From Centipeda infelix ATCC 43532 (GTDB lineage: Bacteria > Bacillota > Negativicutes > Selenomonadales > Selenomonadaceae): a DNA stretch of 64,000 bases. The notes beneath the pieces are model-generated. The model saw only the letters and a list, made by a program, of their open reading frames with translations, was not told the DNA's origin and made no database searches. The stretch is taken from the NCBI RefSeq assembly GCF_000234095.1, contig NZ_JH376797.1:136493-200492 (forward strand), written 5' to 3'. Each line of letters starts with the position of its first letter. Within the stretch, counting starts at the first letter, position 1. The translations under genes were made by a program, and so were the position numbers. Positions 26,744-36,080 of this stretch are shown here, one piece after another.

Positions 26744-27681
26744 TTGACCGAATCGGACGGGCAAGACAGGCGGGACGGAAGATATGGGCACTGCTCTTCG
26801 TTCTGCTCGCTCTGTTCTGCGTCATTTTCTTTGCCGCCCGTGGACGTTTTCAGGCGACCGCATCGACGAGCACAGTGGGAACGGTGCTTGCGCCGTTCGA
26901 GATGGCATTTTCCTTTGTAGGACAGCAGGTTCGCCATGTGACCTCGAATCTTTGGGAAATTGCAACGGTACATGAGCAGAATCAAATGCTCAAAAATGAG
27001 GTCGAGCAGCTGCGCCGGCAGAATACGATGGCAGAGGAATATGCAGCGGAAAATGTGCGTCTGCGTGAACTCCTCGCGTACAAACAGGCGGCGCAGCAGT
27101 TCGATCTTCTTGCAGCGCGCGTCATCGGGCGTGATGCGGCACTCTGGACGAGTACGATCGTTGTGGACCGCGGATCGAAGGACGGCGTACGTGAAAATAT
27201 GCCCGTGGTTACGGGCAAGGGATTGGTGGGCCGCGTAACGGAGGTTGCTCCGCTCTCGTCGAAGGTGCAGCTGATTCTTGATGTGCGTTCTTCGGTCGGC
27301 ACACTTGTCCAACGCACGGAGTCGCGTGTGACGGGCATCGTCACGGGGACGATGGATAATCCCTATATGCCGCAGATGGTGAACATCCCGCGCAATGCGG
27401 ATGTGCAGGACGGTGATGCCGTTGTTACCTCTGGTTTTGGCGGCATCTACCCCAAGGGAATTCCCGTGGGCAGCATTGTCTCGCAGCACAGTGACGACAC
27501 GGGACTTTTGAAGGTTGCTATCATTGAGACGGCGGTAGATTTTCAGCGCCTTGAGGATGTGGCGATCATCACGGCATCGCGCGAGGCTCCGCCGGCTCCG
27601 ATTCAGCCGACACCGCTCAGTCCGGGGGCGGCTGCTGCGGCGCAGATCTCTGCAGAACAGGCAAAGGCGGCGGGGCAGTGA
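26740..27681 (+). CDS. mreC: Rod-shape protein MreC
   Basis: The 313 residues have an N-terminal membrane helix (about 12-33), a coiled coil at about 70-115 ([17 protein letters not shown]) and the two beta-barrels of MreC ([51 protein letters not shown]). An Ala/Pro-rich tail follows. MreC links MreB to PBP2 in the periplasm. The start overlaps mreB by 4 bases. Confidence 0.95.
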   Translation: MIDRIGRARQAGRKIWALLFVLLALFCVIFFAARGRFQATASTSTVGTVLAPFEMAFSFVGQQVRHVTSNLWEIATVHEQNQMLKNEVEQLRRQNTMAEEYAAENVRLRELLAYKQAAQQFDLLAARVIGRDAALWTSTIVVDRGSKDGVRENMPVVTGKGLVGRVTEVAPLSSKVQLILDVRSSVGTLVQRTESRVTGIVTGTMDNPYMPQMVNIPRNADVQDGDAVVTSGFGGIYPKGIPVGSIVSQHSDDTGLLKVAIIETAVDFQRLEDVAIITASREAPPAPIQPTPLSPGAAAAAQISAEQAKAAGQ

Positions 27682-28175
27682 AGAAATACAAGTTTTTTTT
27701 CGTGTTTTTTATTGCTTTGTTTGTCCTGCAATTTTCTTTTTTGCCGCTGGTATCCGTTTATGGGATTGTTCCCGATTTGCTCCTCCTTGCAACGGTTTCT
27801 TACGCTTTTCTGCGCGGCAGCGTGTGGGGGGGATTTGTCGGTTTTGCCCTTGGCATGGTGGAGGATCTGAGTGTCGGATCGTTTTTCGGGCTGCACGCAT
27901 TCACGTTGACGCTGATCGGACTCTTTTTCGGACGTTTCTCTGATCGCGTGTTCAAGGAACAGTTCTTTCTCCCGATTACAGCATCGGTTGCGGCAACCTT
28001 CGCAAAGTATGTGATTTCTGCGATGCTTGTATATTTGCTTGGCTATCATTTTAACCTGTTTTTGCATATGGGACGTGTACTCTTTATTCTGCTCCTGTTT
28101 CAGCTGATCTTTGCATATCCGATTCACTGGGCGACCTTCCATTTGGATAAGCGCGTACGCGACCCCGAGCGTTAG
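27678..28175 (+). CDS. mreD: Rod-shape protein MreD
   Basis: The 165-residue, very hydrophobic protein has about five membrane helices, starting at GTG in a 4-base overlap with mreC. PDLLLLATVSYAFLRG and the GFALGMVEDL motif fit MreD, the integral-membrane partner of MreC and the elongasome. Confidence 0.92.
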   Translation: MKKYKFFFVFFIALFVLQFSFLPLVSVYGIVPDLLLLATVSYAFLRGSVWGGFVGFALGMVEDLSVGSFFGLHAFTLTLIGLFFGRFSDRVFKEQFFLPITASVAATFAKYVISAMLVYLLGYHFNLFLHMGRVLFILLLFQLIFAYPIHWATFHLDKRVRDPER

Positions 28176-28198
28176 AATGCATTTCTCGGAGTGTAATT

Positions 28199-29989
28199 GT
28201 GAACGAAAATGAAGATTTTAGCGGACGTCTGCAATTCTTAAACTTTGTGCTTGTGCTTATCATTGTGGTGCTGATCGGACGGGCGGGCTATCTGCAGGTC
28301 TATGACGGCGCGTTTTATGCGCGTCTTGCCGAGGGGAACCGCATCCGCATTATCCCAGCGGAGGCGGCACGCGGGACATTCTATGACCGTAACGGCGAGC
28401 TGCTCGTGACGAACCGTCCCGGTTTTGCGGTGTCACTGCTTCCCCTGACCGAACCGATTTCGCCCGAGGTGATTGCGCGTGTATCCAAGCTTATCAATGT
28501 GCCGGTGGAAGAGATTCAGCAGAAAATTGACGCGCATGTGGGCTTTGATCCGATCCGCATTAAGACCGACGTGCTGCCCGATATTGTTACGATTATTGAG
28601 GAGCAGAAGGACAACTACCCCGGTGTTGTAATCGAAGTTCTGCCGATTCGTGACTATATTTATGGAGAATATGCGGCGCATGTATTCGGCTATGTGAGCG
28701 AGATTAACGAGGAGGAACTGGAACGCCGCAAGGATGATGGCTACAAGTCGGGCTATATCATCGGGAAATTTGGTCTTGAACGCATCTACGATAAGGATGT
28801 GCGCGGCATCAACGGCGGTGACCAGGTCGAGGTGGATGTATCGGGGCGGCCCATACAGCTGCTCGGGCGGCAGTCGCCTGTTCCCGGCAACGATCTCGTC
28901 CTAACGATCGACAAGCACCTTCAGGAGGCAGCAGAGCAGGCGGTAGACGCCCAACTTGCGTTGGTGCACGCGTATGCTGCTGCTGCTGTCGTGATGAATC
29001 CGCAGACAGGTGAGGTGTTGGCGATGGTCAGCCGCCCCGCGTTCAATCCGAATCTTTTTGCGGGCGGTATCTCCACGCTGAACTGGAATGTATTGAACAA
29101 CAATCCCTATCACCCGATGGACAACAAAGCGATTACGGGCGAGTATCCTCCCGGTTCGACATTCAAGATTGTAACGGGCACGGCGGCGCTCGCCGAGCAC
29201 AAGGTGACACCGCAGGAAAAGATATTTGATTCGGGGCATCACTGGATCATCCCGAAGACGAATGCGGGCGGCGAGGCGCTCGGCTGGATCAACTTCCAGG
29301 AGGCGATGGCGCACTCGGACAATGTCTACTTTTATGAGATGGGCAATCGCCTTGGCGTCGATGCACTGGAACGCTATGCGCGGATGTTTGGGTTGGGTGA
29401 ACGCACGGGGATTGATCTGCCATATGAGGCAGAGGGGCTCGTGCCGAACCGCAAGTACAAGGCGGACAACTACGAGGACGGTGAGTGGTATCTCTCCGAG
29501 ACGTTCGATGCGGCGATCGGGCAAGGCTTCAACCTTGTGACCCCGCTGCAGGCGGCGATGGTGATGGGGGAGATTGCGGCGAACGGCAAGCGTTATCAGC
29601 CGCATCTCGTCCAGCGAATTGTGGATGTCCATGGGAATACGGTGCGCGAGTTTCAGCCGAAGCTGCTCTCAGAGTTGGATGTGAGCCCGTCCGTCATTCG
29701 CAATGTGCAGGAGGGACTGCACAGCGTGACAAAAATCGGTACGGCGGCAGGCGTGTTTGCCGGATTCCCGATCGATATCGCAGGCAAGACGGGCACGGCG
29801 GAGAATTCACAGGGACGCGACCACGGCTGGTTTGTGGCGTATGGTCCCTATGCAAATCCGACGATTGTTGTCGCGGTGATCGTGGAGCAGGGCGGCTTTG
29901 GTTCGCTGTCTGCGGTGCCGATCGGCCGCAGGATTATGGAGGCGGCATTTCGACTGGATCGTGTTCCGCAGGATGCAGGGAAGAAATGA
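28199..29989 (+). CDS. mrdA: Penicillin-binding protein 2, elongation transpeptidase
   Basis: The 596 residues have one N-terminal membrane anchor (about 12-33) and a PBP dimerisation domain (GTFYDRNGELLVTNRPG onward). The transpeptidase domain has SxxK at Ser320-Lys323 (PPGSTFK), SDN at 373-375 and KTGT at 530-533. It crosslinks new peptidoglycan in the rod complex with RodA, encoded 1.8 kb downstream. The start is GTG. It lies 23 bases after mreD. Confidence 0.96.
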   Translation: MNENEDFSGRLQFLNFVLVLIIVVLIGRAGYLQVYDGAFYARLAEGNRIRIIPAEAARGTFYDRNGELLVTNRPGFAVSLLPLTEPISPEVIARVSKLINVPVEEIQQKIDAHVGFDPIRIKTDVLPDIVTIIEEQKDNYPGVVIEVLPIRDYIYGEYAAHVFGYVSEINEEELERRKDDGYKSGYIIGKFGLERIYDKDVRGINGGDQVEVDVSGRPIQLLGRQSPVPGNDLVLTIDKHLQEAAEQAVDAQLALVHAYAAAAVVMNPQTGEVLAMVSRPAFNPNLFAGGISTLNWNVLNNNPYHPMDNKAITGEYPPGSTFKIVTGTAALAEHKVTPQEKIFDSGHHWIIPKTNAGGEALGWINFQEAMAHSDNVYFYEMGNRLGVDALERYARMFGLGERTGIDLPYEAEGLVPNRKYKADNYEDGEWYLSETFDAAIGQGFNLVTPLQAAMVMGEIAANGKRYQPHLVQRIVDVHGNTVREFQPKLLSELDVSPSVIRNVQEGLHSVTKIGTAAGVFAGFPIDIAGKTGTAENSQGRDHGWFVAYGPYANPTIVVAVIVEQGGFGSLSAVPIGRRIMEAAFRLDRVPQDAGKK

Positions 29990-29998
29990 GGGACGGAA

Positions 29999-30655
29999 AT
30001 GAGCGAGGATAAGATCAAAATCAAAGGGGAGAACGGCGGGCTCATGCTTGGATTCCCCGCCGATATGGATTTTTCGGAGATCGTGGCGGAGCTGGGGGCG
30101 AAACTGGAATCCGGTTCGGGTTTCTTCCTGCGCGGTACATTGGTGCGTGTTCCAAGGGATCGCTTTGCGAAAGAAGAATTTGCCGAGCTGCAGGAACTCT
30201 TTCGGACCCATGGGCTGATCTGCCGTCTGGCAAAACCAGAACCGGTTGCTCCCTTCGTGCCTCCTGCTGCCGCGCATCCGCGTGAAGTAGAGCCCGTGCC
30301 GCCGCAGGAAAAACCACAGGAAGAACTGCAGCGTATGCTCGTCATCGACAAGACCTTGCGCGGCGGTCAGGCGGTGGAGACGGAAGGCTCTGTCATTGTC
30401 TTTGGAAATGTCAACCCAGGTGCGCAGATCACGGCGGGCGGCAGTGTGGATATCCGCGGCACATGCCGTGGTGTGATTCATGCGGGTGCCGCAGGGGACT
30501 CGACTGCGTTTATTATTGCAGATCATCTGATGCCGACACAGATCCGTATTGCGAACTATGTTGCGCGTTCGCCGGATGAGCCGGAGGACTCAGGAAAGGC
30601 GGAGCGCGCCTATGTGAAGGACGGTCAGATCGTCATTGAGCCAATAGAGAGGTAG
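29999..30655 (+). CDS. minC: Septum-site inhibitor MinC
   Basis: The 218 residues have an N-terminal FtsZ-inhibiting domain (about 1-100; FPADMDFSEIVAELGAKL) and a Pro/Glu-rich linker. The C-terminal beta-helix that binds MinD follows (LRGGQAVETEGSVIVFGNV, PGAQITAGGSVDIRGTCRG). With MinD it blocks Z-ring assembly at the poles. It starts 9 bases after mrdA, so shape and division genes are probably co-transcribed. Confidence 0.94.
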   Translation: MSEDKIKIKGENGGLMLGFPADMDFSEIVAELGAKLESGSGFFLRGTLVRVPRDRFAKEEFAELQELFRTHGLICRLAKPEPVAPFVPPAAAHPREVEPVPPQEKPQEELQRMLVIDKTLRGGQAVETEGSVIVFGNVNPGAQITAGGSVDIRGTCRGVIHAGAAGDSTAFIIADHLMPTQIRIANYVARSPDEPEDSGKAERAYVKDGQIVIEPIER

Positions 30656-30665
30656 GTTTTGAAAT

Positions 30666-31460
30666 ATGAGTGATATCTACGTGGTGACATCGGGAAAGGG
30701 AGGCGTCGGAAAGACAACGACGACGGCGAATCTGGGCGTGGGCTTTGCCATGCGCGGAAAGAGCGTCGTTCTCATCGATACGGATACGGGGCTTCGGAAT
30801 CTCGATCTCCTGCTTGGACTTGAAAACCGCATTATGTACGATCTGGTCGATGTGACCTCGGGGCGTGTGCCGTACAAGAAGGCACTCGTGCGTCACAAAA
30901 AATATGATTCGCTCTTTCTCCTGCCGACCTCTCAGGTCAAGGACAAGAGTGCGGTGAATCCCGATGAGCTTGCGACGCTCTGCGATGAGCTGCGCCGCTC
31001 CTACGATGTCATCATCATCGACTGCCCCGCCGGCATTGAGCAGGGGTTCAAGACGGCAATCGCGGCTGCCGATACGGCGATCGTCGTGACAATGCCGGAG
31101 ATCTCGGCAGTGCGTGATGCAGACAAGATCATCGGCGAGCTGGGGCGCGCAGACAAGGAGGATATCCGCCTCATCGTCAACCGCATCCGTCCGAAGATGA
31201 TTGAAAAGGGCGATATGCTCGATATGGACGATATTGATGAAATCCTTTCCGTCAGCTGCATCGGTCAGATTCCGGACGATGAGATGGTTGTAACGAGTAC
31301 GAACCGCGGTGAACCCTGCGTCACGATGCCGGATTCTCCTGCGGGGCAGGCGTACCTCGACGTGGTTGGACGTCTCTCGGGCGAGGAGATTCCGTTCCGC
31401 GAGTTTGCGAAGGAAAGTATCTGGGAGTCGATCAAGAGCAAACTCTTTGGGAAAAAGTAA
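30666..31460 (+). CDS. minD: Septum-site ATPase MinD
   Basis: The 264 residues carry the deviant Walker A GKGGVGKTTTTANLG, the switch II region IIIDCPAGIEQGF, and a C-terminal amphipathic helix (SIWESIKSKLFGKK) that targets the membrane. ATP-bound MinD recruits MinC, and MinE releases it, giving pole-to-pole oscillation in species that have MinE, as here. Confidence 0.97.
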   Translation: MSDIYVVTSGKGGVGKTTTTANLGVGFAMRGKSVVLIDTDTGLRNLDLLLGLENRIMYDLVDVTSGRVPYKKALVRHKKYDSLFLLPTSQVKDKSAVNPDELATLCDELRRSYDVIIIDCPAGIEQGFKTAIAAADTAIVVTMPEISAVRDADKIIGELGRADKEDIRLIVNRIRPKMIEKGDMLDMDDIDEILSVSCIGQIPDDEMVVTSTNRGEPCVTMPDSPAGQAYLDVVGRLSGEEIPFREFAKESIWESIKSKLFGKK

Positions 31461-31472
31461 GGAGGGGACAGC

Positions 31473-31760
31473 GTGATTGAAATGCTGAGAAAGCTTCTTG
31501 GAAAAAAGGAAACTTCCGGCGACGTTGCGCGCCGTCGTCTCCAGCTGGTTATCATCAACGATCGAGCGAATGTCTCGCCGGAGATTATGGACAATATGCG
31601 CGCGGAGATCATTCAGGTAATCTCGAAGTATATGTATATTGATACGCGCGAGATGGAATTTTCTCTCGAAAACGAAAATGACACGATGGCACTTGTCGTC
31701 AACATCCCTGTCGTCAGTGTTCAGCATGGTGGCAGTGATATCTCAAGGCGCAGACGATGA
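31473..31760 (+). CDS. minE: Topological specificity factor MinE
   Basis: The 95-residue protein starts at GTG with AGGAGGGG upstream. The N-terminal membrane-targeting helix (MIEMLRKLLGKK) is followed by RLQLVIINDRANVSP, the MinD-contact and beta-strand segment, and a C-terminal dimer domain. The stop overlaps the rodA start by 4 bases. MinE rather than DivIVA-only control is a Negativicutes and Gram-negative trait. Confidence 0.93.
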   Translation: MIEMLRKLLGKKETSGDVARRRLQLVIINDRANVSPEIMDNMRAEIIQVISKYMYIDTREMEFSLENENDTMALVVNIPVVSVQHGGSDISRRRR

Positions 31761-32863
31761 TTCTCTCAAAACGTCTCCTGCGCCGTACGGATCTGACACT
31801 GATTGCGGCTACGGCGGCAATCGTCATCATGAGCCTCGTCATCATCGGCAGTGCAACCCATGTCAACACGCCAAGCGAGGAGCGCTACTGGTTCGTTCAG
31901 CGGCAGGGCATCTCGATCATTGTAGACATCGCACTTGCGGCATTCCTGATGAATTTCGACTACAAGATCCTGCAGCGTTACGGCAACCATTTCTACGTGT
32001 TTAATCTCGTGCTCCTAATCCTTGTTATGCTGATCGGGCAGACAGCACTTGGTGCACAGCGGTGGATCGCACTCGGCCCTATCAGCATACAGCCCTCGGA
32101 GTTCTCGAAGCTCATCATGATTATCGCGCTTGCGGCGATGATGGAAAAGCGCGGCAGGATACATACGCTCAGTGATCTCGCGCCAGTCGCGACATATGTC
32201 GGCGTACCGTTCCTACTTGTCTTAAAGCAGCCGGATCTTGGAACATCGCTTGTCTTTCTTGCGATCTTCTTCGGCATGGTGTTTGTCGCTGGGATTCGTC
32301 TGCGCATCCTCTTTGCCATTTTCGGTCTGGGGCTGGCGGCACTGCCTGTCCTCTGGCATTTTTTGAAGGACTATCAAAAGATGCGCATTATGGTGTTCAT
32401 GGATCCGAATGTCGATCCGCTCGGTGCGGGCTATCACATCATCCAGTCGAAGATCGCGATTGGCTCGGGGCTGCTCTTCGGCAAGGGGCTGTTCGGCGGA
32501 ACGCAGAGTCAGCTGAACTTCCTGCCCGAGAACCATACGGACTTCATCTTCTCTGTTGTGGGAGAGGAACTGGGCTTCGTCGGTTGTACCGTCCTTCTGC
32601 TGCTCTATCTCATCGTGCTCTGGCGCGGCGTGCGGATTGCACAGAATGCGAGCGATACGTTTGGTCGGCTGCTCGCAGTCGGCATTACGTCGATGATCGC
32701 ATTCCATGTGCTCGTCAATGTCGGAATGACGATGGGAATTATGCCCGTTACGGGCATCCCGCTCCCACTGATGAGCTACGGTGTGAGTTCACTCACAACC
32801 AATATCATGGCAATTGCCATTCTGCTGAACATTCAGCTGCGACGACAAAAATTACTGTTTTAG
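31757..32863 (+). CDS. rodA: Rod-shape peptidoglycan polymerase RodA
   Basis: The 368-residue SEDS-family protein has ten or so membrane helices. SEDS hallmarks are present: ALGAQRWIALGPISIQPSEFSK, KQPDLGTSLVFL, QSKIAIGSG, LPENHTDFIFSVVGEELGF and the GIPLPLMSYG loop. It polymerises lipid II with PBP2. The TAG stop at 32861-32863 shares its last base with the terminal repeat of a MITE; the C-terminus (NIQLRRQKLLF) is otherwise normal for RodA. Confidence 0.95.
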   Translation: MILSKRLLRRTDLTLIAATAAIVIMSLVIIGSATHVNTPSEERYWFVQRQGISIIVDIALAAFLMNFDYKILQRYGNHFYVFNLVLLILVMLIGQTALGAQRWIALGPISIQPSEFSKLIMIIALAAMMEKRGRIHTLSDLAPVATYVGVPFLLVLKQPDLGTSLVFLAIFFGMVFVAGIRLRILFAIFGLGLAALPVLWHFLKDYQKMRIMVFMDPNVDPLGAGYHIIQSKIAIGSGLLFGKGLFGGTQSQLNFLPENHTDFIFSVVGEELGFVGCTVLLLLYLIVLWRGVRIAQNASDTFGRLLAVGITSMIAFHVLVNVGMTMGIMPVTGIPLPLMSYGVSSLTTNIMAIAILLNIQLRRQKLLF

Positions 32864-33025
32864 GGAATCGCTGATAAAATGAAGTCTGCCAGATTGGCGT
32901 AGATTTTTTCGTCCGAACAAGGCGGAAAACCGGACGCAGAGTGGTGCTCTGTGGAGGATTTTCCGCCGAAGTGCGGGCAAAAAAGATGCGTCAAGATAGT
33001 AGTGCTGAATTTATCAGTGCTTCCT
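32863..33025 (+). mobile_element. MITE copy 1, about 163 bp
   Basis: Terminal inverted repeats are GGGAATCGCTGATAAA and TTTATCAGTGCTTCC(T), 13 of 16 pairing when the ends are compared. The interior matches the element at 49752-49915 in the opposite orientation over its whole length, at roughly 75-80% by eye. No reading frame of note lies inside, so it must move with a transposase supplied elsewhere. Confidence 0.8.
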
Positions 33026-33109
33026 GAGACTTTCTGAGGCTGTGCGCCTTCGCGTGGCAGTCTCTTTTCTTTTCTGTGTATATATTGATGTATGGGGGAT
33101 AATGAAACA

Positions 33110-35725
33110 ATGGTGCAGCTCGATCACAGCATCCTGCAATCGGTACTGAAACCTGCGCGGTATACGGGTGGTGAATGGAATGCCGTGCATAAGGATTGGT
33201 CATCGGTTCAATGTAAATTCGCGCTTGCGCTGCCCGATGTCTATGAGGTTGGCATGAGCAATCTCGGGCTTGCCATCCTCTATGAGATTCTGAACCGCCG
33301 TGCGGATATTGCAGCAGAGCGCGTCTATGCCCCATGGGTCGATATGGAGGAGAAGATGCGCGAGCGGGGAATTCCTCTTTTCTCCCTTGAGAGCCGCCAC
33401 CCGATTGCGGAGTTCGATTTTCTCGGTTTTTCGCTGCAATACGAGATGATCTACTCAAATGTGCTGAATATGCTCGACCTTGCGGGGACCCCGCTCTATG
33501 CACATGAGCGCGGAGACGATATGCCATTTGTCATGGGCGGCGGACCGTGCGTCTACAATGTCGAGCCGATTGCGGACTTCTTCGATTTCTTCGTGATCGG
33601 AGAGGGCGAGGAAGTTCTTCTTGAGATATGCGATGCTTTTATTGCGTGGGATTCCGCAGGAAGGGCCGGCGGACGCAGAGGCTTCCTCACGCGGCTTCTC
33701 TCGGTTGATGGCATCTATGTGCCCTCGTTCTATGAGCCTGTCTATGATACGGCGGGCAATTTCCGCGAACTGCGTCCGCTGCACCCCGAGGCACGTCCCG
33801 TGATCTACAAGCGCGTCGTGCGGGATATGAATGCAGTTATGTCCGTAGAGCATCCGCTTGTGCCCTATATGGACATCGTGCACAACCGCATGATGATGGA
33901 GCTCTTTCGCGGCTGCTCGCGCGGCTGCCGCTTTTGTCAGGCGGGTATTGCCTACCGCCCCGCGCGCGAGCGCACGGAGGAACATTTGCGCGAGATGGCG
34001 AATGGTCTGATCGAATCGACGGGCTACGATGAAATGAGCCTCACTTCGCTCTCCTCAGCGGACTACTCCTGCCTCGGTCGGCTTGTGGACGATCTGATGA
34101 CAGATTATGCAGGGGAAAAGCTCAGCTTTTCTCTGCCGTCACTGCGCATCGACAGCTTTTCGATTGACCTCGCGCATCGGATGCAGCAGGTGCGTAAATC
34201 GGGGCTGACCTTTGCACCCGAAGCGGGGACGCAACGTATGCGCGATGTCATCAACAAGGGCGTGACGGAGGAGAATCTGCTGACTGCGTGCGGCGCGGCG
34301 TTCCGTCATGGGTGGAAGCAGGTGAAGCTCTACTTCATGATGGGGCTGCCGACGGAGACAGATGAGGACATCATCGGCATTGCACGCCTTGCGAAAAAGG
34401 TGGTCGATCTCTATACGGAGATCCGTGGGCGTCGTGGCTGCAAGGTGACGGTCTCCGTCTCCTGCTTTGTGCCAAAGCCCTATACGCCGTTCCAGTGGTT
34501 CGGACAGCTGCCGATTGAGGAGTTTCAGCGGCGGCAGCAGCTCCTCAAGGAGCACATCACCGATCGCTCGATTACGTTCCACTACCACGATGCGCGTCTC
34601 TCCGTGATCGAGGGGGTCTTTGCGCGCGGCGACCGCCGCCTTGCGCCTGCACTCTATGAGGCGTGGAAGAACGGTGCAAAGTTTGACGGTTGGTCGGATC
34701 TCTTTGACGACAGCCGCTACTTCGCTGCGTTTGAGAAGTGCGGCATTGACTGGGAATATTTCAGTCGTCGCACGCGCACGATTGGCGAGCCGCTGCCGTG
34801 GGCACATACATCGCCCGGTGTGCTCGAACGATTCCTGAAGTCCGAGTGGCAGAAGGCACTTGCGGCCTCGCTCACGGAGGACTGCCGCCGCACGCACTGC
34901 ACGGGCTGCGGCATCTGTCCGACGCTCGGTGTGGACGTGATCGACTATGCCGGCACGGAGGCAGAGCAGACATCTGCGCCTGTGGAGGTGCATCCACGCG
35001 CGGCTGAGACGGACGCAGAGCATGCGCCTGCAGCGCGCAGCCTCTTCGTCTATCGCGGGCTGATTACAAAGGGGGAGGAGTTGCGCTATGTCTCCCACCT
35101 CGACTATGCGAATCTCTTCGTGCGTGCGTGCAAGCGCGCAAAACTCCCGATGGCGTATTCGGAGGGGTTCAACCCGCACATGAAGGTCGCGTTTGCGTCC
35201 GCGCTCTCGCTTGGTGCGGCGAGCGATGCGGAGTATGTGGACTTCGAGATGACGGAGGCACTTCCGCCGAGTGTGGTTATGAAGCGTCTCGGAGAACACC
35301 TGCCGCGCGGGGCGCAGATGGTGCGGCTCAAACTATTGGAAGGCAAGCATAAGGCTCTGATGGCGGATGTGGACGAGGCGCGCTATCGGATTGCCGTACC
35401 CTATGCGGGCGATCTCGATGCGGTGCGCGAGAGCGTGCGCCGCTACAACGCGGCGGAGAGTGCCGTATGGGAGCGCGTGACACCGAAGAAGAAGCGTACG
35501 ATTGAGACAAAGACATACATAAAAACGCCCGTCTCCTTTACGTTGGAGCACGAGCGTCTGACGTTTTGGATGAATCTCGTCGTGACCTCGGAGGGCAGTG
35601 TCAAGCCCATCGAAGTGCTGTCCGTGATGGTGCGGGATTTTGCCCTGCCGATTGATCCGAACGAGGCGTATGTGACGCGCATCGGACTGTTTGCAGACGG
35701 TGTGGCACTGATCGACCGGGCATGA
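33110..35725 (+). CDS. Radical SAM protein (TIGR03960-like) fused to a DUF2344 domain
   Basis: The product is about 871 residues; an upstream in-frame ATG at 33092 has no ribosome site. A B12-binding-like N-terminal region (about 1-190; LPDVYEVGMSNLGLAILYE) leads to the radical SAM domain with the CxxxCxxC cluster in FRGCSRGCRFCQAG and the PSLRIDSF and FAPEAGTQRMRDVINKG blocks. A four-Cys motif CxxxxCxxCxxC (CRRTHCTGCGIC) near residue 605 suggests a second cluster. The last 225 residues are DUF2344 (YRGLITKGEELRYVSHLDY, YSEGFNPHMKVAFASALSLG). In many Firmicutes the two parts are separate adjacent genes. The reaction is unknown to me. Confidence 0.85.
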   Translation: MVQLDHSILQSVLKPARYTGGEWNAVHKDWSSVQCKFALALPDVYEVGMSNLGLAILYEILNRRADIAAERVYAPWVDMEEKMRERGIPLFSLESRHPIAEFDFLGFSLQYEMIYSNVLNMLDLAGTPLYAHERGDDMPFVMGGGPCVYNVEPIADFFDFFVIGEGEEVLLEICDAFIAWDSAGRAGGRRGFLTRLLSVDGIYVPSFYEPVYDTAGNFRELRPLHPEARPVIYKRVVRDMNAVMSVEHPLVPYMDIVHNRMMMELFRGCSRGCRFCQAGIAYRPARERTEEHLREMANGLIESTGYDEMSLTSLSSADYSCLGRLVDDLMTDYAGEKLSFSLPSLRIDSFSIDLAHRMQQVRKSGLTFAPEAGTQRMRDVINKGVTEENLLTACGAAFRHGWKQVKLYFMMGLPTETDEDIIGIARLAKKVVDLYTEIRGRRGCKVTVSVSCFVPKPYTPFQWFGQLPIEEFQRRQQLLKEHITDRSITFHYHDARLSVIEGVFARGDRRLAPALYEAWKNGAKFDGWSDLFDDSRYFAAFEKCGIDWEYFSRRTRTIGEPLPWAHTSPGVLERFLKSEWQKALAASLTEDCRRTHCTGCGICPTLGVDVIDYAGTEAEQTSAPVEVHPRAAETDAEHAPAARSLFVYRGLITKGEELRYVSHLDYANLFVRACKRAKLPMAYSEGFNPHMKVAFASALSLGAASDAEYVDFEMTEALPPSVVMKRLGEHLPRGAQMVRLKLLEGKHKALMADVDEARYRIAVPYAGDLDAVRESVRRYNAAESAVWERVTPKKKRTIETKTYIKTPVSFTLEHERLTFWMNLVVTSEGSVKPIEVLSVMVRDFALPIDPNEAYVTRIGLFADGVALIDRA

Positions 35726-35743
35726 TTTCACGCCTGAGACCAC

Positions 35744-35773
35744 TTGATAGAGTGATATGAAGTAAGGTATCAT
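35744..35773 (+). promoter_or_regulatory. Promoter of the feo operon
   Basis: TTGATA, 18 bases, then TATCAT (35768-35773), 68 bases before the feoA start codon. Confidence 0.5.
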
Positions 35774-35794
35774 ACACAATGCAGAGATAGTTTC

Positions 35795-35815
35795 ATTATC
35801 ATTTGCATTGATAAT
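35795..35815. promoter_or_regulatory. Possible Fur-family operator before feoA
   Basis: A perfect inverted repeat ATTATCA-7-TGATAAT lies about 15 bases past the expected transcript start. Its half-sites are Fur-box hexamers. The position suits iron-dependent repression of feo. Confidence 0.55.
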
Positions 35816-35841
35816 AATGTGGATTTTAGGAGGTATCTTGA

Positions 35842-36066
35842 TTGACACTGAAGGATGGGAAGACAGGAATGACGCTGAAGATTTTGCAAATCGGTGAGTC
35901 ACCGCTCAAGCAGCGTCTCATGTCGATGGGACTCATTCCGGGAACGAAGGTGACGGTTCTGCGCTCAGCCCCCATGGGGGATCCGATCGCGATTGGCATT
36001 CGCTCGTACAATCTCGCGCTGCGCCGTGAGGATGCAGCACTTATATCCGTCGAGCAGGTCGGTTAG
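35842..36066 (+). CDS. feoA: Ferrous iron transport protein FeoA
   Basis: The 74-residue SH3-like cytosolic protein starts at TTG with TAGGAGG 8 bases upstream. LKQRLMSMGLIPGTKVTVLRSAPMGDP is the FeoA signature. It probably tunes FeoB GTPase-driven Fe(II) uptake. feoB follows 14 bases later. Confidence 0.93.
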   Translation: MTLKDGKTGMTLKILQIGESPLKQRLMSMGLIPGTKVTVLRSAPMGDPIAIGIRSYNLALRREDAALISVEQVG

Positions 36067-36080
36067 GGGAGGACCGGAAT

